Positions 1 to 9,609 are shown, counted from the first letter of the stretch. The stretch is 64,000 nucleotides of DNA from Pseudanabaena galeata CCNP1313 (GCF_029910235.1 NZ_CP112879.1:62001-126000); one strand, 5' to 3'. The notes: a model not told the origin generated them from the sequence alone. Numbers and translations: made by a program.

Positions 1-2
1 AC

Positions 3-89
3 TACCCACGCATTCTATCGTTTGATTTTTCGCCCCAAGTAATGGGATTATTTTTATTGATTGGTTCTGCAATGGGTTTCCTTCGCTGA
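3..89 (+). CDS. C-terminal tail of a membrane protein (partial)
   Basis: The third frame is open from the window edge to a TGA at 87-89 and encodes 28 residues ending in a hydrophobic stretch (VMGLFLLIGSAMGFLR). This looks like the last membrane helix of a transporter or permease whose body lies outside the window. It converges on the nrsD-like gene, whose stop lies 18 bp away. The family cannot be named from this tail, and a chance open frame is possible at this length. Confidence 0.35.
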   Translation, partial: YPRILSFDFSPQVMGLFLLIGSAMGFLR

Positions 90-107
90 AATGTATATAA
101 AATTCAT

Positions 108-1502
108 CTAATGGCTATGTAGGTGATGAATATCATGGTAGTGAGCATGAAGATGTTTGGTTGGCAGATGCTCATGGGTATGCGTATGTGGTTCGGTTAG
201 TAACATATGTTCAGGATGATCATGTTGATGATGTGGATCGTGAGTATGTTCGTGTTCATGCCAGAGATATTCATGCTGATGTTCATGAGTTTTAGGAGCT
301 AGCAAGATCTGGACTACTGCGAGAAGGGCAAACCCGATCAAGCTTCCGTAAAGAAACGAAGTATTACTTTGACTTCCCAACCAACCTGCAATGGGATAGG
401 AAACTGCCCACCATAGATGGCTCCAAGCAAAATGTGCGCCATAAACTCTCCCTTGAAGGTTAGAGGGAATCTGATCCGCGATGAGAGTTTGGGTGGGTAG
501 ATTCACGAAAACTTGTCCCATTCCTGCGATCGCCCAAAGTAATATCAATGGCACTAAACCGACATAATTCGCGGGTAAAATTGCCAAAGTAATCAAAACT
601 GCGCCAAACAGAACTACAATTGTGCGCTCCCACTTTTTACCGATCGCTCCTACAGTTACCGCCGCTATAGTTGCGCCAATGCCAAAAGCAGCCATTACCC
701 ATCCATATTCTAAACTGCTTAGTTTGAGCGTTCCTTTTATGTAGCCTACGGTATTTACTAAAATCTGCGCTCCTGCGATCGATGCGACAAGTTGCAGAAA
801 GAGGGCATAGCGAATAAAAGCATTAGCAAATAAGCGTGTGGTTCCTTCTTTAACATCACCAATAATTGTAGTGATCGCTCCCTTTTGAGATTCTTCTAAA
901 TTTTCATTTCGCTCTACTCTAAGTTGATTTGGAAGTGAGAAGATCAAAACTGCGGCAATTAAGAAAGAAATTGCATCCAGAAAAAATATCTGTCTTGCGC
1001 CAATCCATGCCGACATACTTCCAGCAATTCCAGGACCTAAAACGCCTAGCAGTTGATAAGTCGCAGCAGAAAGAGCGATCGCCTGAGCATATTCACTTTT
1101 ACCCGTGACTAAAGGGATTGTGGCTTGATATGTAGGCGTAAAGAAGGCATTGAATACATTTAGAGCAAAGACTAGAACATAAATCTGCCAAACTGCATTT
1201 ACAAATGGCATGGTTCCCACAATCACCATTCGCGCAATGTGAGTGATGACGAGAATTAGTTTGCGATCTAAGCGATCGGCGATCGCACCTGCGATTGGGG
1301 AGAGAATCACAAAAGCCGTAACTCTCAAGGTCAAAGCCACAGAAAGCACTACAGCACTATCTTTCCCTGCTAGTTCAAAAGCTAGTAGAGCTAATCCTAA
1401 CCATGTTAGAGCATCACCAAATAAGCTGATCGTCTGAGCAGTATAGAGTCTGGCAAAAGTTGAATTATTGAGGCATCGTAATGATGAGGGAACCTGTGGC
1501 AT
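108..1502 (-). CDS. nrsD: MFS metal exporter with His-rich tail, NrsD-like
   Basis: A 464-residue major facilitator superfamily permease with about twelve hydrophobic segments between residues 15 and 400 and the loop AGAIADRLDRK near residue 75, typical of the family. From about residue 405 the protein becomes an exposed His-rich tail (clusters such as HEHQHEYLWHEHEHTH and LHAHYHDIHHLHSH) likely to bind Ni or Co. An MFS permease with a His-rich C-terminus that follows an RND pump and a lambda-lysozyme-like protein is the layout of the Synechocystis nrsBACD nickel operon, so NrsD is the best match. It is the last gene of the minus-strand cluster and should export Ni2+ across the inner membrane. 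Assignment rests on architecture and synteny, and the substrate is inferred. Confidence 0.85.
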   Translation of the reverse strand: MPQVPSSLRCLNNSTFARLYTAQTISLFGDALTWLGLALLAFELAGKDSAVVLSVALTLRVTAFVILSPIAGAIADRLDRKLILVITHIARMVIVGTMPFVNAVWQIYVLVFALNVFNAFFTPTYQATIPLVTGKSEYAQAIALSAATYQLLGVLGPGIAGSMSAWIGARQIFFLDAISFLIAAVLIFSLPNQLRVERNENLEESQKGAITTIIGDVKEGTTRLFANAFIRYALFLQLVASIAGAQILVNTVGYIKGTLKLSSLEYGWVMAAFGIGATIAAVTVGAIGKKWERTIVVLFGAVLITLAILPANYVGLVPLILLWAIAGMGQVFVNLPTQTLIADQIPSNLQGRVYGAHFAWSHLWWAVSYPIAGWLGSQSNTSFLYGSLIGFALLAVVQILLAPKTHEHQHEYLWHEHEHTHDPHHQHDHPEHMLLTEPHTHTHEHLPTKHLHAHYHDIHHLHSH

Positions 1503-1540
1503 TTTGGTTGGGCTGAGATAGGTATCGATAGTTTTTAGGT

Positions 1541-2281
1541 TTAGAAAGACTCAATTTTGTTAATCATTTGAGATCCACTCATTTTACTTGTAGAGGCAAG
1601 TTCTTCAGCTAGAAATTTACGATAAAGCTTGGGTAAAAATGGTGTCATCAAATTATCTTCAAGCCCACTGCCTAGACTAGTCCAAACATCAGACAACTCA
1701 CCCAAAGCATCTTCAACCCGATCTTTTTTGAGCAAAGTTAAAATATCCACATTCCATTGATGATGATCTTTGAGCCATCGATAGACAACGATATCTTGGT
1801 ACTCAGGCTCAAAGCTATAGGTTATGCCATTTGGGGTTTCAGATGGATTGGGATGATATTTAGAAGCTTTTTCCATCCAAGTAGAGGTAAGAAATTGATA
1901 CCTCCCAGAGGCGGTGGAGCATTTTCCTTTATTTACGTCAGTTTTAATCGGAATGCATTGATTAGGATGTTGACTTAAATCGTGAACATGATCTCCACCA
2001 TATAAAAGCGCATAGGAGTTCTTACCACTGGACTCGCTTGCAGAAATAGTTCTCATCAAAGCTCGAATATAGGGATCGCCATTAGACATAGCTAGTGGTG
2101 GCACATCTTCAGCTACTTTCAGATAATTAATGTGTCTTATGACGTTCTGAGCATTTTGGAGAAACCAGAGTAAGGCAAATAGGCTCAGAATTGAAGCGAT
2201 ATCCCAAATCTTTTGCTTTCTACTGTATACCTTATCTTCGCCATCTTTGTTGTGTTTTTGTTTTGAACGATAAAAGAACAT
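1541..2281 (-). CDS. nrsC: Membrane-anchored lambda-lysozyme-like protein, NrsC-like
   Basis: The protein starts with a short basic cytoplasmic tail and one membrane segment (IASILSLFALLWFL), followed by a periplasmic domain related to the phage lambda endolysin R fold (GH104). Diagnostic stretches are RTISASESSGKNSYALLYGG, containing the likely catalytic Glu, then DLSQHPN, STASGRYQFLTSTW and DVWTSLGSGLEDN. The ATG at 2281 is preferred to a TTG 42 bp upstream. In Synechocystis the nickel operon carries such a gene between the RND pump and the MFS exporter, exactly as here. Its role in metal export is not established; opening peptidoglycan for assembly of the trans-envelope pump is a reasonable inference. 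Confidence 0.8.
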   Translation of the reverse strand: MFFYRSKQKHNKDGEDKVYSRKQKIWDIASILSLFALLWFLQNAQNVIRHINYLKVAEDVPPLAMSNGDPYIRALMRTISASESSGKNSYALLYGGDHVHDLSQHPNQCIPIKTDVNKGKCSTASGRYQFLTSTWMEKASKYHPNPSETPNGITYSFEPEYQDIVVYRWLKDHHQWNVDILTLLKKDRVEDALGELSDVWTSLGSGLEDNLMTPFLPKLYRKFLAEELASTSKMSGSQMINKIESF

Positions 2282-2392
2282 AGAGATAATTTTTAAACAG
2301 TCGCAATAGAATCTTAAAATCAAAAAATTTTGACTTTAAGAACTAAATTAAGGCGAATTTGTTCCTTAGTCTAGTTCTTAAAGTCTTTATAG

Positions 2393-5300
2393 CTATGATT
2401 TAACTAATACTTGTGGGTTCTCATTCACCTCGAATTGGTTGTCAATACTTAAAGATTTTTGTTTGGGAACTAGCCACTTACCAAACTTGGCGTAGATAGC
2501 AGGAATTACCAATAGGGTCAAAATCGTAGAGGTAATCAAGCCACCTAAAACCACGATCGCTAGAGGTTGTAAGATTTCATTCCCAGCGCTACTAGAAATT
2601 GCCAAGGGCAGCATTCCTAACGCAGAAGTGAGTGCAGTCATCAAAATGGCATTAACTCGTTCCATAGAACCTTTAAAAATTACATCTTTAAGAGGCATTC
2701 CTTGAGCAAATTTATTGTTGTAGTTATCAACTAGCAACAAGCCATTACGCACAGCAACTCCAAACAGAGTAATGAAACCAATGAGGGAGGCAATGGAAAT
2801 GACACCACCAGTAAGCGCAACGGAAATAATCCCACCGACTAAAGCTAGAGGTAAGTTGATCATGATGGCGATCGCTGCAGGGATGGATTTCACAGAGAAG
2901 AACATCAATACAGCGATCACGATCGCCGCGAGAATACTGAACACTAAAAGATTATTAGTGGCTCGTTCCTCTGACTCAAACTGTCCGCCATATTGGATAA
3001 AGTAGCCATTGGGCAGTTTCACTTTTTGCTGAATCTGAGCTTGAATGTCTTTGACAACGCTATTGAGATCCCGACCAGCAACGTTGGTAGAAACTACGAT
3101 TAGCCGTGAAACATCTTCACGATTGATCACATTTGCGCCCATACCGTAACTAATCTGAGCAACTTCACCGAGGGATATCTGTTGCCCTGTCGGGGCGATC
3201 AGAGGGATAGCGCGAATGTCATCGAGGCTATTACGAGATGATTCTTGTAATAGGACGACAGTATCAACTAGCTGCTGATTTTCTGATAGTTGCGAAACGA
3301 CACGACCATTCAGAGCAGTTTCGACAACATTGGATATCTGTTCCATACTCAATCCATAGGTTGCCGCCGCCGTGCGGTTGTATTGAATCTGGACTTGACG
3401 GATTGGTAATTGCGGTTCTAGTTGCAAATCTACAAGCCCAGCAACAGGCTCGATCGCATCGCGTACTTGTTCACCGATGGTTCGCAGTTGGGCGAGGTCA
3501 GAGCCATAGATTTTGACCGCGATCGCACTTCTGACACCCGATAGCACTTCATCCATACGGTGCGAAATAAATCCACCAATATTCGGAGCCACCCCTGGTA
3601 ATTTGTTGAAGGCTTCCCGCAATTGCTTGATGCTTTCTTCCCGATTTTTCAGAGCGGCATCGCTTAATTCCACATCCACATGAGCCATGCTTACGCCTGC
3701 ACCATCTGCGTCACCAGGGGCGCGTCCTGACCTCACTTGCACCCACTCATATAATGGATTGCCCTTGAGCGAGTTATATAGTGCCATCCCTGCGCGATTG
3801 GTCATATCTAAAGATACCCCAGGAAAAAGCACCATCGAGTTAACCATTGACTTTTCTCGAAATTCGGGCAGAAAAACTCGTCCGAGGGAGGGAACTATCA
3901 CACTCGTTGCAACCAGGGCGGCAAGTGCGAAACCGATAATAATCATCGGCGATCGCATCGACAAACTTAGGAATGGACGATACAAGCGTTCTGCCCACCG
4001 TGAAACAAAAGTACCTTCTTGTGGCAAGGTTTGGTCTGCCAATAGGATCGCACAAAGGGCAGGTGAAACCGTCATTGCAACTAGAGTCGAAGCCGCAATT
4101 GACAGTAGATAGGCTAATCCCATCGGCGCAAAAATGCGACCTTCCACACCCGTCAAACTAAAAATCGGGGCAAACACAACCACGATAATAACAGTGGAAA
4201 AAATCACCGCTAGACGAACTTCTACAGAAGTGTCATACACCACCTGAAAAGGATGTTTAGGATTACCCTGTGCTTGATTGGTTCTTAGTCCGCGATAACA
4301 GTTTTCCATGTCCACGATCGAGTCATCGACAACCGAACCGATCGCTACGACTAAACCACCTAAGGTCATTGTGTTAATGCCTAAGCCAAAGGCTTTCATC
4401 AGCATCAACCCGATCAAAAGTGATAAAGGAATCGCAGTTAGAGTAATTACAGCAGTGCGCCAGTTCATCAAAAATAGCAACATGATCACCGATACAATCA
4501 CGATGCCTTCGATCAACGAACCACTGACATTCTTAATTGCAGCATCGATAAAGTTAGCTTGACGGAAAGTGCGAGCAACTTGGACATCGGCGGGCAATGT
4601 CGTTTGCAAAGACTGCATTACGGCTTCTACACCCTTGGTGACAGTGGGCGTATCCACATCAGGCTGTTTGTTAATCATCAGCACCACCGCAGGTTTACCG
4701 TTAAAGCTACCATCGCCACGCTTTAACGCTGTTCCCGTTTTGACCTCAGCTACATCTCTCAACAGAATTGGTTTGCCATTATCAACCTTGACTACTGATT
4801 GCTGTAAGTCTTGAATTGATTTGACTTTGCCAATACCGCGTACAAGTAGTTCCTGACCACCGCCAATCTGGAAGCCAGCAGGTGCGTTAGAATTTGCGCC
4901 TCTAGCTGCATCAGTAACTTCAGTCAGAGAAACATTCAGCGATCGCAATTTGGCAGGATTGACTAGCACCTGATTCTGACGTTCATCACCACCATAAATG
5001 GTCACCTGAGTCACCCCTGGGACGGATAAAATCTGGTTTCTCAGATTCCCTTCAACCAACTGGCGCAGATCCATTAGCGAAGTTCTGCCCTGACCATTCA
5101 CCGTAAAGGCATATTGCAAAATAGTTCCCAGTGGCGAAACTAAAGGCGAAATTTCTGGCGGATGTACCCCTTCAGGAAGCTGATTTGTCACCTGCTGAAG
5201 TCGCTCTGTAACCGATTGTCTGGCTCGGTAAATATCAGCATTTTGATCAAATACCACATTCACCATCGACAGCCCCACCTTAGAGGACGATCGCACAATC

Positions 5301-5551
5301 GTTACCCCTGGCAAGCCATTAACCGCACTTTCAATCGGGATTGTAATTTGTGACTCCACTTCATCGGGCGCAAGTCCAGAAGCTTCAGTGTGAATATCGA
5401 CTTGAGGCGGTGCAAATTCAGGAAATACATCCAGAGGCATCTGCGTCACAGTAAAGACTCCCCACAAGGTGATTAAAATCGCACAAACGACAATCAGCCA
5501 TCGCTGCACGATTGAGCCTTTAAGAATCTGGTTCAAAATTGAGTTAGACAT
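2393..5551 (-). CDS. nrsA: Heavy-metal RND efflux pump, CzcA/NrsA family
   Basis: A 1052-residue HME-RND transporter of full family length. The N-terminal helix (WLIVVCAILITLWGVF) is followed by the porter-domain motifs PPQVDIHTEASGLAPDEVE and PIESAVNGLPGV. The transmembrane block near residue 400 contains the GSVVDDSIVDMENC stretch, which carries the acidic proton-relay residues of this family. A second porter half and a second membrane block end near residue 1030. It should pump divalent metal (Ni2+/Co2+ by context) out of the periplasm, driven by protons. It lies 5 bp downstream of the adaptor gene, so the two are cotranscribed. No TolC-like outer-membrane channel gene is present in the window. 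Confidence 0.93.
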   Translation of the reverse strand: MSNSILNQILKGSIVQRWLIVVCAILITLWGVFTVTQMPLDVFPEFAPPQVDIHTEASGLAPDEVESQITIPIESAVNGLPGVTIVRSSSKVGLSMVNVVFDQNADIYRARQSVTERLQQVTNQLPEGVHPPEISPLVSPLGTILQYAFTVNGQGRTSLMDLRQLVEGNLRNQILSVPGVTQVTIYGGDERQNQVLVNPAKLRSLNVSLTEVTDAARGANSNAPAGFQIGGGQELLVRGIGKVKSIQDLQQSVVKVDNGKPILLRDVAEVKTGTALKRGDGSFNGKPAVVLMINKQPDVDTPTVTKGVEAVMQSLQTTLPADVQVARTFRQANFIDAAIKNVSGSLIEGIVIVSVIMLLFLMNWRTAVITLTAIPLSLLIGLMLMKAFGLGINTMTLGGLVVAIGSVVDDSIVDMENCYRGLRTNQAQGNPKHPFQVVYDTSVEVRLAVIFSTVIIVVVFAPIFSLTGVEGRIFAPMGLAYLLSIAASTLVAMTVSPALCAILLADQTLPQEGTFVSRWAERLYRPFLSLSMRSPMIIIGFALAALVATSVIVPSLGRVFLPEFREKSMVNSMVLFPGVSLDMTNRAGMALYNSLKGNPLYEWVQVRSGRAPGDADGAGVSMAHVDVELSDAALKNREESIKQLREAFNKLPGVAPNIGGFISHRMDEVLSGVRSAIAVKIYGSDLAQLRTIGEQVRDAIEPVAGLVDLQLEPQLPIRQVQIQYNRTAAATYGLSMEQISNVVETALNGRVVSQLSENQQLVDTVVLLQESSRNSLDDIRAIPLIAPTGQQISLGEVAQISYGMGANVINREDVSRLIVVSTNVAGRDLNSVVKDIQAQIQQKVKLPNGYFIQYGGQFESEERATNNLLVFSILAAIVIAVLMFFSVKSIPAAIAIMINLPLALVGGIISVALTGGVISIASLIGFITLFGVAVRNGLLLVDNYNNKFAQGMPLKDVIFKGSMERVNAILMTALTSALGMLPLAISSSAGNEILQPLAIVVLGGLITSTILTLLVIPAIYAKFGKWLVPKQKSLSIDNQFEVNENPQVLVKS

Positions 5552-5556
5552 CGAGC

Positions 5557-6249
5557 TTAAACGTCTCCCTGATTTTTAGAACGAGAGTTAAGCTTTAGTT
5601 TTTTGCGACTGCTTTGACGATTTTTGAGTAGAAAAATTCCACCACCAATCAATGCCAACGCACTACCGCCAACAACTACACCACCAACTAGCAAGTTATT
5701 TTCTTGCGACAATACACCTTGATCGCTGTGAGCAATTCCTTTAACGTGGGCTTGATTATGTTCTGCTGTACTTTGGGGAGTGGCGATCGCGGTTGCAACT
5801 GCATTAGGACTAGCTACTGTACTGGGACTAGCTACTGGATCGGCTTTCTGAGTCTTGCGAGATTGGGCATAGAGAGACAAACTACCCTGAGTCACCAGTT
5901 TTTCGCCTACTGATAGACCATCAATAACTTCAATATTTTCTCCCTGCGTCTTACCAGTCTTGACTTCCACTGGCTCATAGAAGTTTTGGTACTGCACAAA
6001 TACAAGCTGTTTACCATCGGCTTCAACCAAAGATGTTACTGGAACCATCACCCCTGCGGCACTTTTTGCGGTTTGAGCGATCGGTGTAACAATAATCCCA
6101 AGCTGTTGATCGGTTTCAGAATTTATCTGCACGCGCTGAATCTTGCCTTTAGACTGAAATTCATCTCCATGTCCGACATGGGCAAATACAGGGCTGGCGA
6201 CGGCTAAAATTGCTGCTAGGGCAGCACTAACTAATGGCAATTTTTTCAT
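5557..6249 (-). CDS. nrsB: Short periplasmic adaptor of the RND pump, NrsB-like
   Basis: A signal peptide (KKLPLVSAALAAILAVASPVFA) precedes a CzcB-type start (HVGHGDEF, then a beta segment with INSETDQQLGI) and a C-terminal membrane-proximal domain (VPVTSLVEADGKQLVFVQ through VIDGLSVGEKLVTQGSLSL). The long alpha-hairpin and the lipoyl half-motifs of ordinary membrane-fusion proteins are missing, so the protein has 230 residues where relatives usually have 350-500. An additional hydrophobic helix near residue 190 (VVGGSALALIGGGIFLL) and a basic tail could re-anchor it. First gene of the nrsBACD-like unit, divergent from nrsRS. Function as adaptor is inferred from domain ends and position. Confidence 0.8.
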   Translation of the reverse strand: MKKLPLVSAALAAILAVASPVFAHVGHGDEFQSKGKIQRVQINSETDQQLGIIVTPIAQTAKSAAGVMVPVTSLVEADGKQLVFVQYQNFYEPVEVKTGKTQGENIEVIDGLSVGEKLVTQGSLSLYAQSRKTQKADPVASPSTVASPNAVATAIATPQSTAEHNQAHVKGIAHSDQGVLSQENNLLVGGVVVGGSALALIGGGIFLLKNRQSSRKKLKLNSRSKNQGDV

Positions 6250-6308
6250 AGGATATCCTCACAATGGCAAAAGGCTTAATAAATTCTTCAGTAGCTTGCC
6301 AGAGGTGC

Positions 6309-6328
6309 GATGAAATCGAGGTGAAATG
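6309..6328. promoter_or_regulatory. Candidate NrsR binding site (11-bp direct repeats)
   Basis: Between nrsB and nrsR the hexamer TGAAAT occurs at 6311-6316 and 6322-6327, in the longer context GATGAAATCGA then GGTGAAATGCT. A repeat period of 11 bp is the usual binding geometry of OmpR/PhoB-type regulators such as NrsR. The 105-bp divergent gap must hold the promoters of both units. Binding itself is inferred. Confidence 0.4.
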
Positions 6329-6375
6329 CTAATTGTTTCGCTACAATCAAGCTCGTGATTAATTTACTTAGATCC

Positions 6376-7071
6376 ATGCGAATTTTGCTTGTAGAAGATG
6401 AAATAGACTTAGGAACAGCGATTAAGCAGGTTTTAATTTGCGAAAAATATGTAGTGGATTGGGTAACTGATGGCGCTCAAGCTTGGTACTATCTCGAAAA
6501 TCAATGGACAGACTATTCTGTGGCAATTTTTGATTTGCTCCTGCCCAAACTATCAGGGCTAGAACTATGCCAAAAACTGCGATCGCACCAAAATCCATTG
6601 CCCGTACTCATGCTCACGGCTCTAGGACAGCCCGAAAATCGGATCGCAGGGCTAGATGCAGGAGCTGATGACTATTTAGTTAAACCCTTTGTGATGGAAG
6701 AACTTTTGGCAAGGTTACGCGCATTGCAAAGGCGATCGCCAAATTTGCAACCACAAATTCTCACCATCGGCAAATTTTCTCTGGATTATGCCAATAACGC
6801 ACTATTAGTGACGGAATCTGATCAAGTATCACAGGTTATTCCCTTAACAACAAAAGAGTTTCAGATTCTCACTTACCTCATGCAAAATGTCGATCGCATT
6901 ATTTCAGGCAGCAAAATTCGCAATCAACTTTGGGATCTCAATGAAGAGCCAATCAGCAATGTAGTCGCGGCACAAATGCGTTTATTACGTCGTAAATTAT
7001 CAAGCTATGGCTGTGAATGTCCGATTGAAACGATTCCCAGTCAAGGCTATCGGTTTAACACGCAGCCATGA
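6376..7071 (+). CDS. nrsR: OmpR-family response regulator, NrsR-like
   Basis: The receiver domain starts at the chosen ATG (MRILLVEDEIDLG). Phospho-acceptor Asp is near residue 53 (VAIFDLLLPKLSG), the conserved Lys lies in DDYLVKPF, and a winged-helix output domain covers roughly residues 130-230 (PLTTKEFQILTYL, VAAQMRLLRRKL). An in-frame GTG 21 bp upstream would add seven residues with no homology, so it is less likely. The stop overlaps the ATG of the kinase gene (ATGA), giving translational coupling. By synteny with the Synechocystis nickel system it should activate the divergent nrsBACD unit when nickel is present. Confidence 0.88.
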   Translation: MRILLVEDEIDLGTAIKQVLICEKYVVDWVTDGAQAWYYLENQWTDYSVAIFDLLLPKLSGLELCQKLRSHQNPLPVLMLTALGQPENRIAGLDAGADDYLVKPFVMEELLARLRALQRRSPNLQPQILTIGKFSLDYANNALLVTESDQVSQVIPLTTKEFQILTYLMQNVDRIISGSKIRNQLWDLNEEPISNVVAAQMRLLRRKLSSYGCECPIETIPSQGYRFNTQP

Positions 7072-8486
7072 ACACCCATCTATTATTTCGCCGTAGCCGT
7101 ACTCGTCTCGCACTTTGGTATGCGGGGGTGATGGCAGTAATTTTGAGTTTGTCGGGATTTGGTATGTATCGCTTTCTGATTCAATCCAATTGGGAAGCGA
7201 TGGAACGGGAAATGGAATCGATCGCAGGGACTTTGCACGATAGTTTAGAACCGATGTTACCTGCTTCTGAAGAACCAACCGCAATTTTACGGCGGATTTT
7301 GCCAGAACTCTGTTTAGTAGACCAGCCTTGTAATGTCAGTCCTACTCTAATTCAACGGCATACTACTGGCATTAGCGATCGCAGTACATATTACATCCGT
7401 CTCTTCAATTATCAAGGTAAACTAATCGCCTTTTCCCCCAGTCAGATACTTAGAGAATTACCTTCAAGTTTATCTGATCATCCTTGGCAAACTTTTCAAA
7501 GTGCTAATGGAGTCCGTTATCATCAGTTCACGATTATTCTCCATAGCGATGATGCCAAGAGTCATCAGAGCCAACAACATAAAGTCAAAACTTCTTGGGG
7601 CTATTTGCAAATTGGGCGCACCTTAGAACCCTTTGATGCAGAAGTAAAGCGAATCAAAATAATTTTGGCGATTGGGTTGCCGATCGCGCTGATTTTAATC
7701 GCTATTTCTAGTTGGTGGCTATCTAAACTAGCAATGCAACCGATTTACAAATCCTATCAACAACAGCAACAGTTCACCGCCAATGCTGCCCATGAATTGC
7801 GATCGCCCCTCGCCAGTCTCCTTGCTACTGTCGAAGCAATCTTACGAGTACCACAAGCTAATCTCGCAGATACGCAAACTATGCTCTACAAAGTAGAAAA
7901 GCAGGGAAGGCGCTTGAGTAATTTAATTGCTGACCTACTGCTGCTGTCTAGTCTTGAGCAAAATTCATCTCCAAAAAAATTTCAATCCTGCTGTTTGAAT
8001 GATTTAGTCAGCGACTTGACCGAAGAAATGTCAGAACTTGCTACTGCATCGGATATTCACTTAACTAGTCAAGTTCCTTCTATGGAAATCTATGTACTTG
8101 GCAATGAATCACAACTTTATCGACTGGTATCAAATCTGATTGCGAATGCAATTCAGTACAGTCCTGCTCAAGGATCAGTGCATATCAGTTTAGAAGTCCA
8201 AGACCACAATGCTGTTATCGCGGTGAAAGATACAGGGATTGGCATTCCTAAGGCTGAGCAAAATCGAATTTTTGATCGCTTCTATCGAGTTGATGGCGAT
8301 CGTTCTCGCAAAACGGGAGGGACGGGTTTAGGCTTGGCGATCGCTCAGGCGATCGTGCATCATCACCAAGGTCAAATTACTGTCAAAAGCGATCGCAGTC
8401 AGGGCAGTTTATTTATGATTCACTTACCATGCTTTAAGCACTCACCAACAGCGCTGTTCCATACATCACGGCTAGACCCAAACTAA
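7068..8486 (+). CDS. nrsS: Sensor histidine kinase, NrsS-like
   Basis: A membrane-bound kinase with helices at about residues 15-38 and 198-216 enclosing a 160-residue periplasmic sensor domain, which has a Cys pair near residues 82-88 (CLVDQPC) and several His residues. The dimerisation box FTANAAHELRSPLAS puts the phospho-accepting His at about residue 242. The ATPase domain shows an N box (LVSNLIANAIQYS), DTGIGIP and GGTGLGLAIA. It should sense periplasmic metal and phosphorylate NrsR. The last 53 bp overlap, tail to tail, with the ZIP transporter gene on the other strand. Confidence 0.88.
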   Translation: MNTHLLFRRSRTRLALWYAGVMAVILSLSGFGMYRFLIQSNWEAMEREMESIAGTLHDSLEPMLPASEEPTAILRRILPELCLVDQPCNVSPTLIQRHTTGISDRSTYYIRLFNYQGKLIAFSPSQILRELPSSLSDHPWQTFQSANGVRYHQFTIILHSDDAKSHQSQQHKVKTSWGYLQIGRTLEPFDAEVKRIKIILAIGLPIALILIAISSWWLSKLAMQPIYKSYQQQQQFTANAAHELRSPLASLLATVEAILRVPQANLADTQTMLYKVEKQGRRLSNLIADLLLLSSLEQNSSPKKFQSCCLNDLVSDLTEEMSELATASDIHLTSQVPSMEIYVLGNESQLYRLVSNLIANAIQYSPAQGSVHISLEVQDHNAVIAVKDTGIGIPKAEQNRIFDRFYRVDGDRSRKTGGTGLGLAIAQAIVHHHQGQITVKSDRSQGSLFMIHLPCFKHSPTALFHTSRLDPN

Positions 8487-9609
8487 ATCCAGCCAAACTT
8501 GATTTAGACAACCACGAACCACCCTGCTTTTGGGCAGTGCGAGTTAGATATGACCCAACCTCGACAATTACTTGTAACACGGCTCCTGCTCCAATACTCA
8601 AAAACAGCACGGCAAAAATCGGCATAAACGCGAATGCTCCGATCCAAGTGCCGATCACCGCAGGTAACCCCGCTAAAGCGACTAAACCAATCAGAGTTCT
8701 GAGTTTTGGGCGCAGGTCAATGAGCGGAGCTGCAATGCCAATTCCTTCAGTAATATTGTGGAGCGTAAAACCTATGACAAGCAGAGATCCTAGAGCCGCT
8801 TCCCCAACCGCAAAAGCAGCCCCGATCGCCAAGCCTTCTCCTAAATTGTGAATACCAATGCCTAAAGCCATGTATGTCGATAACTTAGTTCCTTCTGGAG
8901 CTTTACCAGCTCGTCTACCAATCATAAAGACTGTTAAGAAGCTAGCCGCAGTAATCAACCAAACCAGTGTACCGCCTGAAAAAGCTGTAGCGACTTTCGT
9001 TGCTTTCTCGATTGCTTCTAGAAGGGTATCAACAAACAAGAAACCCAACATACCGAGAGTCAGCGCCAATAGAAATTTCATGCCCTGACCACTCAGCGCT
9101 TTTAAAGCTGGGTAGAACATCATTCCCAAACCAACAGGGACAATACCGACATACAACCCTAATAAGGCAAAGCTCAACAAGCGATTGCCAGAAATCATGG
9201 GAGTTTGCACCGCGACTTCGATTTTATGCTCAAACGCTGCGCCCGTATTCGTCAACAAATTAATATGATGAGCTTCTCCTTCGACCCATTGATAAGGCAG
9301 CCGAATCCAAGCACTCGAAAGCCGAGGCAACTCACCTGCTGGATCTTGCGTAAATTGCCAATAGGCTCCATCGATTTGCACTTGAGCAATTTGCATCGGT
9401 TGTGAGCCATCAGCACGAACGGAAAGGGAAATGCCTGTCTCATCTAAAACTGTCTGTTCTACGGTGAGTTTTTCTACGGGTGGTGCAGAACTCTTCAACA
9501 GTGCTAGTGGATTTGTCGTTAGAAAAATACCAATTAATGCAGTAATCAAAACTAGGGGAAGAATCACCCAAAGCCAAGTATTTTGTTTTTGCAGTTTTTG
9601 CTCATTCAT
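8434..9609 (-). CDS. ZIP-family metal transporter with N-terminal extension
   Basis: The C-terminal two thirds are a ZIP permease. HNLGEG and HNITEG, with flanking small residues, are the two metal-binding helix motifs of transmembrane segments IV and V. The N-terminal 160 residues are unusual: one membrane anchor (WVILPLVLITALIGIFL) and then a soluble, probably periplasmic, beta-rich region (LSVRADGSQPMQIAQVQIDG, AYWQFTQDPAGE) before the first ZIP helix. The substrate may be Zn, Fe, Ni or Co; the sequence does not decide. Its ATG overlaps the stop of the multicopper oxidase gene (ATGA), so both are made together. Confidence 0.85.
   Translation of the reverse strand: MNEQKLQKQNTWLWVILPLVLITALIGIFLTTNPLALLKSSAPPVEKLTVEQTVLDETGISLSVRADGSQPMQIAQVQIDGAYWQFTQDPAGELPRLSSAWIRLPYQWVEGEAHHINLLTNTGAAFEHKIEVAVQTPMISGNRLLSFALLGLYVGIVPVGLGMMFYPALKALSGQGMKFLLALTLGMLGFLFVDTLLEAIEKATKVATAFSGGTLVWLITAASFLTVFMIGRRAGKAPEGTKLSTYMALGIGIHNLGEGLAIGAAFAVGEAALGSLLVIGFTLHNITEGIGIAAPLIDLRPKLRTLIGLVALAGLPAVIGTWIGAFAFMPIFAVLFLSIGAGAVLQVIVEVGSYLTRTAQKQGGSWLSKSSLAGFSLGLAVMYGTALLVSA

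Noticed and set aside
3687-4112. Plus-strand 141-codon frame inside the RND pump gene
   Set aside because: Opposite strand of a well-conserved pump gene; no homology or ribosome site.
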